This document shows positions 45,562 through 56,030 of a DNA stretch of 64,000 nt, one piece after another. The first letter of the stretch is position 1. Every line of letters starts with the position of its first letter. The DNA lies in assembly GCA_037952775.1 (NCBI GenBank), contig JBANAY010000003.1, positions 22,692,001 through 22,756,000 of the forward strand. The letters are read 5' to 3'. The notes beneath the pieces are model-generated. The model was given only the letters and a program-made list of their open reading frames with translations. It had not been told where the DNA came from and did not search any database. The stretch is from Clonostachys chloroleuca (taxonomy: Eukaryota > Ascomycota > Sordariomycetes > Hypocreales > Bionectriaceae). The translations under genes were made by a program, and so were the position numbers.

Positions 45562-47669
45562 ATGTCCGCTCCTTCGTCTGGCCAGCACAAGTATGCCTGC
45601 TCAACCCGCGCTCGACGAAAGATCAAATGCGACAAGGCAGACCCCTGCTCCAACTGCTCAAAGGCGGAAGTGCAGTGTCTCTACGAGGAACATCCGCCAC
45701 CGCGGCCCCGCAAGAGAGCCGCCGACGAAGACCTCATAGCTCGACTTGGAGCATATGAAAGCCTTTTGAGGGATAACAATGTCGACTTTAGTCACTTTAG
45801 CCACTCATGGATTCCATCGGACTTACAGGGGAAGTTGAAGCATTCTACGAGCGGCAGCGAAAGCCCGACATTGACGCCAAGCACAAACAACCTAGCAACC
45901 TTAAAAGAACTCCAGATCGATAATGGTTCGGCCAAATTGGAACGGTGAGTTTGATATATGTCGTGGTTTATAACACTTTGGCCGGGAGCTGACATTGAAG
46001 TCGATAGGTGTTTATGGACTAGCTTGCCCATGGAGGTATGAACCTTTGCTAAGCAGCAGTGTGGTTTTGACCAGGAAAGACTAACCATCATGCCTCTAAG
46101 CTCAAGTTTCCTCCTACCCGTTACTTGCACTATTCTGAAGACCCTTACTTGTATCCGATTCCACCGCTCCATTCGATCATGTCTGGTGGAGGCTCTACAA
46201 GTCATAAACTACACCCCGAGCCTAGGCAGATCTATCGACTCTGGCAACAGTTTGTTGAAGCAGTAAACCCCTTGATCAAGATTGTTCATGCCCCTACCAT
46301 GCAACAGCAAATATTAGAAGCCAGCTGGAACCTTGAGAATATCTCGCCGCCTCTAGCCGCCCTGATGTTCTCAATATACAGTCTCGCAGTCATATCACTC
46401 TCGTCGGCTCAGTGTGAGGCCACTTACGGTGAACCCAGGCCGACGTTAATCACTCGCTACCGAGTCGCAGCATTGAGCGCCTTGATAGCTGCTGATTTCC
46501 TGACCACAAAAGATCTACAACTCCTAACAGCGTTCGCATTGTTTCTCCTGACCGATCCTGATTCAGAATTCACATCCAGCCTCACCCCAACCGCTGTAAG
46601 AATTGGCCAGAAAATGGGCTTGCATAAACCTAGTCATCCCAAGGCTTCCTTCTTTGAGAGCGAGATGCGTATTAGGCTCTGGTGGCAACTCAACGCCTTG
46701 GACTCTCGGGCACGCGGAAGCCATGTTCCCGGGATGCGACCACCTGCGCTTGTCGAATTCGGTGACATTCGTGTGCCGCTGAACGTCAATGATTCTGATC
46801 TCCATCCAGAAATGACAGAACCCCCCACGGAACACATTGGCCCAACGGAGATGACATGTGTACTCATCAAATTCCATATCTTTCAGTGGCTGAGGCACTC
46901 TAGCGCTAGCCTTCGGGTGTTTGAGGGCATTAGCAACACTCCGGAAAAGTCCAAAAGAGCCCTTGAGATGGAGGATGCTCTGATTGATGAACTGGAATCC
47001 ATTTACCACGAAAAGTTCCTTCAGTACCTGGACTTGAATATCCCCCTTCATGCTCTGTCTAATGCGATGGCTATTCTTGCTTCGTCTCGCCTGCGATATA
47101 TGGCTCATCATCCCCGATTCCGGGCCGTCACTCACGATGGCGCAGTATACATGAAAAAGGAAGAAGGCGATTTAGCGTTCAGTTCTGCAGTCACGTCATT
47201 GGAAATGCTTCAAATAGGTGAACAAAGCCAGTATTCTCGCCATTTGTTCACGCACATCTCATCCACCTTCCAGCTGGAAACGAACGTCTACATCATAAGC
47301 GAGCTACGGAGGCGATTTGCTGGAGAGCGCGTGGAGATGGCTTGGAAACTTGTACAAGACTTTTTCGACGAGTACGAAAAGCTTCTCAGCGACGAGCAGA
47401 ACAGCTTCTTTGTCGCGCTGGGAGAGATTACGCTGGAGGCTTGGGAAGCCAGGAGGAGATACTTCCAGAATCATGGGCAAGGGGTTATGGAGTGTAACCC
47501 GTTGCCTCGATTTATTGAACTGCTGTGGAATAGGCAACAACTGAGGAATGGACAGAACATGCAGGTGGCTACCACGTTGGACTCACAGAGTCTGGATACA
47601 TTCGAGCTGCCTGATGTACATGATGTTGATTTTGACTGGGAATCTTGGAGCTCGTTCTGGCGATTTTGA
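45562..47669 (+). CDS. Zn2Cys6 fungal transcription factor with a missing zinc ligand
   Basis: Exons 45562-45944, 46008-46035 (28-bp micro-exon, CLWTSLPME) and 46101-47669. The N-terminus carries the binuclear cluster YACSTRARRKIKCDK then PCSNC and QC. The canonical CxxC has become CSTR: codon CGC (Arg) stands where TGC (Cys) is expected, so five of six ligands remain. A short helix (AADEDLIARLGAYESLL) follows. The rest is the fungal-specific middle homology region (WQQFVEAVNPLIKIVHAP, AALMFSIYSLAVISLS, RIGQKMGLHKP, MRIRLWWQLNALDSRA and RPPALVEFGDIRVPLNVND). Length about 650 residues is normal and the frame is intact. It may regulate neighbours such as the esterase or the multicopper oxidase, but DNA binding is doubtful unless the Arg is a sequencing or assembly error. 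Confidence 0.85.
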
Positions 47670-48468
47670 ACATTTATTCGGGGCCTTTACTTTTAGTAGT
47701 AATCTATGTATCATCCCATGCTTACATGGGGGCTTGCATGAAGCGCCGCAGATCTTCATCAAAAGTCAGGCTTTGCCAGCACTGCTTTGATCGACGTCGT
47801 TTCGTGGCTAGCACCATTTCAGGACCGCATGGCTGAATCCTCCGCCGATCTCATATGAGAGGTCGGTTAAGTTAGCGTCCATCTTAGTACATGCATTGTT
47901 CTATAAGCTTTGCGTGTAATCGGAAAGTCCGCCTCGTTCCGCTACGAGATGCGGTAAAGGCGGGGAGAATGTCAAGAAAGTATGTCGTTATTAGCGACCA
48001 CTTAGCGGCCCAAGATCACAGCCGTTGCACAAGTTAAGACCCCTGATAAGAACCAATATTCGCTAACGAAAAATTTTATGCAATGTCACTGAGAAGACCT
48101 GTCCGGCAGGCCCGGCTACCCCCTTCGTTAAAGGAGATGTCACTGCATCTTTCAGGCTTTGGTTGAATCAGCCCCTTGTTTAAAAAAAAAAAAAAAATGA
48201 GGAAAAAGGAAATCCAGCGTTCGCTAGTTCTTAAGATAGTAGAGTGACATTTTTTGCGTAAGTCATGCACGTTTGGCGAGGGCCAAATACGCCCCAACCC
48301 CTTAGTGCTGACACGAGGATACGCTATGGGAGTGTCATGACGTCGCAACAGTAAATAGCAACGGTTATTTAGCCCGGGGAAGGAGATTTGGAATAATAAT
48401 ATCTTCCAGCCTTTTCGATCTTCCTGCGGTTCTAAAGAGTAAACACATATTTCATTGCCGAATCAAAC
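47670..48468. other. Gap with a poly-A tract
   Basis: 3' flank of the regulator and promoter of the oxidase. Holds a run of about 17 A starting near 48181. No gene recognised. Confidence 0.5.
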
Positions 48469-50452
48469 ATGCGGCTGGATCCTCTTTTCACGCTGCTCAC
48501 CACTGCATTGGTAGAGTTGTCATCCGGTACACTGACAACACACGATGAGACATTCCAGCCGGACCATATTCTGAGGGTGTCTGCGAAAAACATCTCAGTC
48601 GCTTGCGAGACAAGATATAGCGCTGTCATCAATGGAACCTCACCTGGGCCAGAGCTGCGGCTGCCAGCTGGCCAAGTGACCTGGATCCGCGTCTACAATG
48701 ACATGCTCGATGCCAACCTCACCATGGTAAGAATTGTCCTCTCCAGCTTCTTTCCATTGTTTGAAGATCCCTCTCTCGGAGACCAAAAGATAGACTGTGA
48801 GCTAATATTCGCTTTTTATTAGCATTGGCATGGACTGGCAATGCGCATGGCACCCTTTGCCGATGGCAGTGTATTCGCATCGCAGTGGCCGATCCCTCCC
48901 GGCCATTTCTTCGACTACGAGGTTTCTCCAATACAAGAAGATGGCGGTACTTACTTCTACCACTCTCACGTCGGCATGGAGGCTTTGACAGCTTATGGTC
49001 CCCTGATCGTGAACGAGTATGGTGCGTATCCCCATTACTACGATGAGGAGCGCACCCTCCAGTGGGGAGACTATTTCAATCAGACGGACAAGAAGATCGA
49101 GCATGGTCTGGAGGCGGTGCCATTTGTATGGAGCGGGGAAACACACGGAGTTCTCCTGAACGGCATTGGAGTCGGACTTGGACACACTCCCGGCACGAGC
49201 GACAATCAAAGCACATGCTCTTTCCCGGTGATCAATGTCGAGCCTGGAAAAATATACCGGTTCCGGTGGATTGGAGCAACGGCGCTCTCGCATCTGGTCA
49301 TGCAGCTGGAGGGTCACCTGGACCGTTTTACCATTGTTCAAGTCGACGGAGGCGAGTTCACGAAGCCGATTACTGTGGACAGGATGCAGGTTGGCTCGGG
49401 CCAACGGTTTGATGTTCTGTTCCGGGCAAAAACTGTGGATGAATTAGCAAACGAAGGCAACAAGACGGATTATTTCATGCAGTTTGAAACAAGAGAGCGG
49501 CCTACTGTCTTTAGAAGCTATGCTGTGGTCCGCTACTCCGCGAAGCCCGACTGGCGCCAGTCCATTCCGGAGGTGAAGGCGCCAGTGATACCTCCGTTCA
49601 ATCTCACGAATGCTACTTACGATTGGCTTGAGTATAAGCTGACGCCATTGTATGAGAAGAAAGATGGACAGGGGATGCCAACTCTCTCGGAGATCACCCG
49701 CCGTGTGACCCTAGACACATGGCAGGTAGGAAGCGAGAAGACTAACCAAACGATCTGGGTTATGAATAATCTAACGTGGACCATGCACACGTTCCAGCGG
49801 CCCATGTTGGTGGATATTTACCAAAGAGGCGAGGAAGCAATGCCCAACTATGAAGCAGCGCTGGAAAACAACGGTTGGGATCCAAGAGTCCAAGCCTTTG
49901 CCGCAATGCCAGGTGAGATATTGGAGATTGTTCTCCAGAATCACGGGTCGCTGTGGAACAATGGCGGCGGCGTTGACGTTCATCCGTTCCATGCTCATGG
50001 GCAGCATTATTATGACATTGGTAGCGGGAATGGCACGTACGACGCGGAGGCAAACGAGAGGAAGATCCAGAGTCTGGGTTATGAGGCTGTACAAAGGGAC
50101 ACCACCATGCTCCACAGATATACATCCAATGCAGGCGCAGGTGTACCATCTGGTTGGAGAGCCTGGAGAATCCGTGTGGACCATCCCGGAGTTTGGATGA
50201 TTCATTGCCATACGCTGCAGCATATGACTATGGGTGAGTGTTATTTCGTTGGATTGGAATCAGACCTTTTACCTCGCATCTACTAACTTACAAATAGGTA
50301 TGCAAAGCGTCTGGGCGGTCGGAACAGCCCAGGAAATCATAGCTATTCCTTTCACAGAGAGCGAAGGGTACCTGACCTACGGTGGAAGTGTTTACGGCAA
50401 CGAGACATATGCGCCAAAGTACCCGCATTACTTTGACCCCTCCCAGTCGTAG
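48469..50452 (+). CDS. Multicopper oxidase (laccase / ascorbate-oxidase-like)
   Basis: Copper oxidase that oxidises phenolic-type substrates with reduction of O2 to water. Exons 48469-48726, 48823-50233 and 50298-50452. The first splice makes the type-2/3 site LTMHWHGLAMRMAP; the others are YFYHSHVGMEALTAYGPLIV, HPFHAHGQHYYD and, across the last intron, the type-1 site MIHCHTLQHMTMGMQSVW. All four histidine clusters are intact. An N-terminal leader (MRLDPLFTLLTTALVELSSG) probably serves as signal peptide, and many NxT/S sites support secretion. HTLQHMTMGMQ is the form seen in fungal ascorbate-oxidase-like/laccase enzymes, often in pigment or secondary-metabolite clusters; no backbone enzyme lies nearby here. 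Length about 607 residues is typical. Confidence 0.9.
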
Positions 50453-50879
50453 TACCATGCTGGGGACTATATTGCTCTTTTAGCAGTTCAAAAAGATATG
50501 CATAATAGATGATAGAGTACTAATTCATGAATCTTCTCAAGTAACATAAGCCCCTCTTAAGAAATTCAAGTCGTGGTAGACAGACATCAGAACAATACCC
50601 TAGTTGTCTTGAAAGATGGGGGCAACACGTTACATGGCCTACGAGAATCGAATTCGGCCATCAGTCACGGCCATAAAATTATCAAAATCTTCACCACTGC
50701 TAACAGGCTGTTCATTGTTTGTTGATTCCTAATGACATCTCATATGTTGGATATGTGATAAGAAACGCGATCAAAGTCCTCAAATAAATCACCAATCCAA
50801 TCGGGACAGCGCCACTATCAGTTGAAATTTAGGCACCTCAGCAGTCAAAACCGGAAGGGACTGAATACAACATACCGTA
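50453..50879. other. Convergent 3' flanks, nothing recognised
   Basis: About 430 bp between the oxidase stop and the stop of the secreted Cys-rich protein. No ORF or repeat of note. Confidence 0.5.
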
Positions 50880-51152
50880 TCAGTTCCTGCGGCATCCGTA
50901 CTTGGCACACTGTCCACCTGTTCTCCTCAGGCTGCAAGTGTCACACAGGTAAGCGGCCCTGCTATCGCAATAGCAGCCATTTGTTCCTCTACCCTTGGTG
51001 CAAACCTTGTCAGGTCTGAGACCATCAGTGCAAGTGATGAAGTAGGTAGCTTCGGGTTCGTCAAGACTTTGAGGGTTGGCAATGGGCTCAGCGATGGCGG
51101 GGGCAAGGAAAAGTGCCACGGCAGAAAGAGCTGCAACCCCGGAGAACTTCAT
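50880..51152 (-). CDS. Secreted eight-cysteine protein (90 aa)
   Basis: ATG at 51150-51152, TGA at 50880-50882, no intron. Signal peptide MKFSGVAALSAVALFLAPAIA, then a short acidic spacer (EPIANPQSLDEPEATYF). The mature part has eight Cys: ITC, KVC, GC, YC, LC, TC, QC and GC in about 50 residues, ending KYGCRRN. The even number and spacing suggest four disulphides and a small stable fold, as in fungal effector-like or antimicrobial-like secreted proteins, but I recognise no defined family. AT-rich leader with TATA-like sequence on the minus strand near 51.26 kb. Target and role unknown. Confidence 0.7.
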   Translation of the reverse strand: MKFSGVAALSAVALFLAPAIAEPIANPQSLDEPEATYFITCTDGLRPDKVCTKGRGTNGCYCDSRAAYLCDTCSLRRTGGQCAKYGCRRN

Positions 51153-52933
51153 CTTAGTGTCAGACGTGTGGATAGGTGCTTGAGTGAGCTGGTGAGGTTG
51201 TTTATCCTTATCTGGAATGATAAATGGCTATTTCATTGCGATGAAGGGTGGGGACTAAAGGAGATATAAAGGTTTAGGGATATATATGGAAAATACATCG
51301 ACTGCAAGACTGGATAGCTCTGCATTGCACGCCGACGACGACCACCACCAAGGGGTGAAAGCCCGCCCGCCGTCGATGTCATCGTCAAGAGCCAGCACGC
51401 CGTCAATTCCCACCGCACCTATCGTCAGGCCCTCCCACCTCGTAGTTGTCGAATGTTCCAACAAGATGACCCAACCGGATCTGAATCTTTGAAGGTATTC
51501 TTGAATGTTATCGGCTTTAGAACACTCGTTGCGATGAAAAGGAAACCATTGTGATGGATCTCATTGTTGATGTTGCTGGTCTGTAGGGTAGGTAGATACG
51601 ACGGAGGATACACGGATATAAATTCTAGTTGGTTGTGATACCAGAGTTGGTCCATTCGGCCATAAGAAATTGGCACTTTGGTTGTATGATCCACTGGAGT
51701 AATTTGATAGCCTCCGCGATTTCATGGAACAATCTCTTTTTTCCAGTCTCTTTTCCCGAAACTACGCAGACACAGAACCTCGCTCCAATGGCCTGCTTCT
51801 CTCTTGATTGGGACGAGACGCACTCTCTTGAGATACGAGAACTTTAACAGGTATGAGAGCGGTAGTTCGCTTTATCCTGGGGGATGATCTCTGCCTGTTC
51901 TCACGGCACGAGCTGAGCTGTGCCGTATTACCGAGGCCCCATCCACCCAATTCGTATGCATTTTTGACGATTTGGGGGCCGTCATATATGAGGTAATATA
52001 GAGGACACCAAGGTGCAATCAATCCAGAGGGAATTCGCGCATTTGAATGGGTTATTAGCATGCTATTGAAGCAGATTTAATTACTGTCCTGGTTGGCTGC
52101 AAGTGTCTGAGTTTTGCGACTTGTGCTGCTTCGGCTGTGGTTGTGACACTCACCAATGTGCTGTTGCAACATTGATTACACTCATCGGTGTATTTTGGTA
52201 GCATCTCTCCCGAAGGATTACATTTGGTGGGAGGCTGATGAATGCCCGTCAGACAACGTCATCGGTATTAGTCGCACCTAGCCAACAGCTTGTCCCATCT
52301 CTACCGTATGCCTCGATACCGAGCGATCACACCACGATTAATTCTAAATCGTGTGGTTTTGCTGAACGACCTGAGCAACGCAGGCTGTTGGTTGACGGCT
52401 TGATGCGTGCTGTGCTCCTAAAATAGCCTCATCAGTTATGCGCATTCTGGTATTTTTGTGCACCAGGACTGCTCTCAATATCGGTCCCGTCACACGCTTG
52501 GACGGTGACGAGAACGAGCAAGGCTGTGCCAGCGTAACCAGGGAAACATCTTCTCTCGGCAATGAGCCGTATTGGAAGTAAATTTATCTGAATCACTTGA
52601 CGTATGCTCGCTGGCCACTACCTAATTGAGTCTCATGGATACTAATAATAAGATGGAGCCTGGGGCAGTGCCATCTCACGCAAGCTGCATGTCCTAATTC
52701 TGGACGCTCTCACACACCCAACCGGATTATTTCTGATGCATGCACTTTATCCAAAGCCGACTTAATGAAATGAAAATGTTATTATCTAGACCAGTCCCCG
52801 GCAGGCGTCTCTGCCTGGGATCTATCCCCTACCCCTCCGCTCCCATGGATTTGACCCTTCCATTTCGCCCAGACTCTCTGTGCCTCAATCAACGAAATTA
52901 AGCTCTGCTTTGACAGACAGGGGAGTCGCAGCC
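51153..52933. other. 1.8-kb gap, nothing recognised
   Basis: Open frames at 51255-51492 on both strands mirror each other in a G/C-rich patch and carry no motif. Elsewhere only short frames. No RNA gene or repeat recognised. Confidence 0.45.
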
Positions 52934-53733
52934 ATGATATCACCACCCGTGTTTTCTACCGTGATCTTGTTCTCTGGGCTAGCTTTGGCTCATCCAAGCG
53001 CTTCACCCTGCCGGGCATTATCAGAGAAGTCGCTTGCTCAGTTCCGGGGCCATCCGAACAGACTTATGGCTGAGCTGAAAAGGCGTCTTTTTGACGGTAG
53101 GTGGTAACGAGGTTTTTATTAGCACACGAGGATCGGAGCTGACATACCCGTGGTTTTCTAGATGCTGTGCATTTTGTCTCCTTGAGAAGGAGAGGTGTCG
53201 ATAAAGCTGTAGTGGGCGCTGCTGTTGGAGGCGTGCTTGGAGGCCTTTTTCTGATTGCTCTGGTCATTGTTCTCTTTTGGTTCCTCCGTCGTCGCCGCGG
53301 CCATCGCCATAGTCAGGATGGCGAGCCAGAAACTCCACCGGAGACCGTGACCGTTAGAACACCCTTCATGGCGGATCATCCCGACTTACCACACGGCATA
53401 CACGGCGAAACTCCTGAAAAAGCACGCGAGACGACTACACAAGCATCGAGCGACGGCGCCGCTCGAGAACAACGCGGACGACGCTCGAAATCATCACACG
53501 AAATCGACCCTCGATCACTGCAGGAGTCATTGCAAGGCATCCCGACCGAATACACATCCGGGCTGGGGCTTTATCAGAAAGATCAGGAAGAACCTCTTCG
53601 TGTGGAATTGGAGGGGTCCAGCGAGTTTAGAGACCAAGTTGGCTCATTACGGCCGCCGTCGAGAATCAAGACGGGGCAGCGGCAGTTCATCGCTGGATTT
53701 AAAAGGACGATGAGCTTCCGGCGAGCGGAATAG
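52934..53733 (+). CDS. Single-pass membrane protein with signal peptide, unknown
   Basis: Exons 52934-53096 and 53162-53733; intron 53097-53161 joins RRLFD to DAVHFVSLRRR. The start at 52934 (MISPPVFSTVILFSGLALA) gives a signal peptide; the frame is open upstream but without ATG. A short extracellular part of about 45 residues is followed by a Gly-rich membrane helix (VVGAAVGGVLGGLFLIALVI) and a basic stop-transfer (FLRRRRGHRH). The cytoplasmic tail of about 140 residues is hydrophilic, with Ser, Arg and Pro, ending GFKRTMSFRRAE. The layout resembles fungal single-pass wall-sensor or SKG6-like proteins, but the extracellular part is too short for a WSC/Mid2-type sensor. Function unknown. Confidence 0.7.
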
Positions 53734-54385
53734 CTTGTGCTAAATCATTAAGATTGCTTTTTTTTTCTTCTTCTTCTTCTTCTTCTACTTCTGCTTTTTT
53801 TTTTTTTTTTTTTTTTTTTGGATTTGGATTTGGATTTGGATTTGGATTTGGATACCTACTGGCGATGGGCAAGTGATGCTGCGTTCACCATGGGGGATGA
53901 AAGAACGGCTTGGGTTACGGAGTTGCACATGGGATTGGGTAGACACTAGGAGTTTCGGTTATTGCTTCCACACATAGACTTTATAGACATTTCTTTTGTT
54001 TTTATTCTCGAGGGCAAGGATATTCTCACACATCCCGAATCGTAATGCTAGCCCAAACGGCATGAATAGATTACCGAGAATATACCATCCTTTGCGGTTA
54101 TTGCAAGAGCCTAGCGCTTGAAGTGAATAGCAATGCTAGCATGGCAGGCCTCATCAATCGCAAATGATTCAGCCATTTTTGTATACTTGAAAGTGTATTT
54201 GGCAGATCATACTCACAATCTTCGACGTTCTTTAGGTAGCATTGAACTCTGCTCGGACCAAGCACCCCAAACCTCATAGCTTCTTGCATATCGGGTCGCT
54301 GACCTTGTGCTCCTAGGAGGCCAGTCTCTCTCCTAATGAAAATCTTGGAACAGTATGTATTGAATCTGTTTCTAAGCCGCCCAAT
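53734..54385. other. Gap containing a microsatellite block
   Basis: 3' flanks of two convergent genes. The repeat block is given separately. No gene recognised. Confidence 0.5.
53758..53858 (+). repeat. Compound microsatellite: (CTT)n, poly-T and (GGATTT)n
   Basis: A T-run leads into about seven CTT units, then an interrupted run, a T-run of about 26 bases and about five to six GGATTT hexamers ending at GGATACC. It sits just after the stop of the membrane-protein gene, so it is probably in its 3' UTR or terminator region. Confidence 0.85.
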
Positions 54386-55564
54386 CTAATAACCAAGAGA
54401 TCTGTCGACCTGGTTGACGAGAGGTTGCCCCTTGGACCGTCTCTCGAGGTTGAATGCAAGAATCTTGAAGGTTCTTTCGTTGAAGTGGTTCGAGTTGCCA
54501 GCACAATGAGGTGTGATGAACACATTCTTATAGCCCCAAAGCTTCGAATCAGCGGGCAACGGCTCTGGCTCTGTCACATCTAGCGCAGCGCCGCGGATCT
54601 TGTTAGAGTCAAGAGCAGCAACTAGCGCATCAGCGTCAACTACAGAGCCACGGCCCACGTTGCTTATGAATGGCTTCTTCTTGCTAAGAATATCAAACTG
54701 ATCTTCCCCAATCATGTTGGCGGTGGCAGGCGTGACTGGTAGTGTGATGACAAGGAGGTCAAGGTCAGAGCCGAGGAAGTCGTCGAGCTGCTTCTTGCCG
54801 TGAAACCACTTTGAGGGAAATTCACCCGCTGGGTCACCGAGCCCCGGCTCAGCGAAGCCGTCATCTCTCCGCGACTCGAGTGTAGGACGCTCATGGAGAG
54901 TGTAGGCGTGGACATCCATTCCAAAAGCTTTGGCGACGCGTGCAACTTGTCGGCCGACTGCGCCGTATCCCAGAATTCCACTTCAAATATTATATGAGCA
55001 ATATGTTCTGCTAGAGAAAAAGAAGCCGCTCAGGGTTCAGCACTCACACCCTTAAACCGACTGCGTCTTCGACGTCTTCATCTGAGTCGGGATCAACCCA
55101 GTTTCGCTTTTTCTGGTGCTCAAGGTGCTCATAAACTGAGAAAGGTATTAGCAGTGATTGAGTTATGTGAAAATGGGAAAGTTTTGCTGACAATGGTGTT
55201 GGAATCCAAGAAAGCTTGCAAACACCCACTCGGAAATCTGCGGGGGATGGACTCCATTAGAGGTGCTGAAGACAATGTCTGTCTTCTCGAATAACGGAAG
55301 CCCGAGAATTTGATTGGCACCCGCGCTATGCAACTGGACATACTGCAGCTTCGGAGCCAGCCCTATGGAAGGGAAGGCTTTCCACGTATACAGTGCGGTG
55401 GTATTTTCCCAAACGTCCGCGGGTATATCCTTGGGGATTTCCTTGGCATACATTTCTGTTGGATAAACGTGAACATTGATACCAGGTACCTTTTTTCGGA
55501 GGTCATCAATCCATGCCTGCGCTGGTGCGAACGGGGTGATGACAAGCAGTGTCTCGGAGCCCAT
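54386..55564 (-). CDS. D-isomer-specific 2-hydroxyacid dehydrogenase
   Basis: NAD(P)-dependent oxidoreductase acting on D-2-hydroxy acids or 2-keto acids (glyoxylate/hydroxypyruvate reductase type). Exons 55192-55564, 55049-55135 and 54386-54980. Start chosen at MGSETLLVITPFAP (55564); the frame continues upstream with a later in-frame ATG at 55645 as alternative. The joins give GFQHHYEHLEHQKK and GLRVGILGYGAVGRQVARVA, the dinucleotide-binding GxGxxG. Catalytic triad motifs: Arg in ISNVGRGSVVDADAL, Glu in AALDVTEPEPLPADS and His in FITPHCAGNS. A loop after the dinucleotide site (DDGFAEPGLGDPAGEFPSKW) is longer than in the classical enzymes but typical of fungal members. Length about 350 residues. 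No pathway context from neighbours. Confidence 0.9.
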
Positions 55565-56030
55565 CTTGCCTGTCCTGAATTTTGGCCAATGGACTGTGGA
55601 TGTTGGTTGCAGATGTTGAAGAAAAGCAAGCGCTTGGGGTCTCACTCTTAGAGCGGTTTATATTCCTGGGCCGAGTCAATTGGGCCGGTTCAACCTCCCC
55701 ACACATGATGATTGACATTCGCGTAGCATGAAATGAGGGTGTGATGGACGACTCAAGTTCCCCCACGTGAGCGAACAGGTGCCTATGATAACACAACAAT
55801 TAAGGCCTCAGTTGACGGGCAGCAGAACGGATTGAAACTTTGGCAGTAAGTTGCAATATGTTTGAGATAATCTGCTTCTCTACGGAGTCACGACAATAAT
55901 AAAAGATATGTCTCGTTATTCATTAAAATATCATCCTTGTGTATCTCCTTGGGACCTGATTTAAAGAGAGTTTCATGGTAGTGAACTCAAGATAATCTTT
56001 TTGCACCGGATCGTGTCCAAAATCTAGCCT
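55565..56030. other. Intergenic region, nothing recognised
   Basis: Promoter of the dehydrogenase and 3' flank of the S41 peptidase; both genes are on the minus strand. No feature recognised. Confidence 0.5.

Noticed and set aside
51255..51492. Overlapping frames on both strands
   Set aside because: Mirror-image frames caused by local base composition, without motifs.
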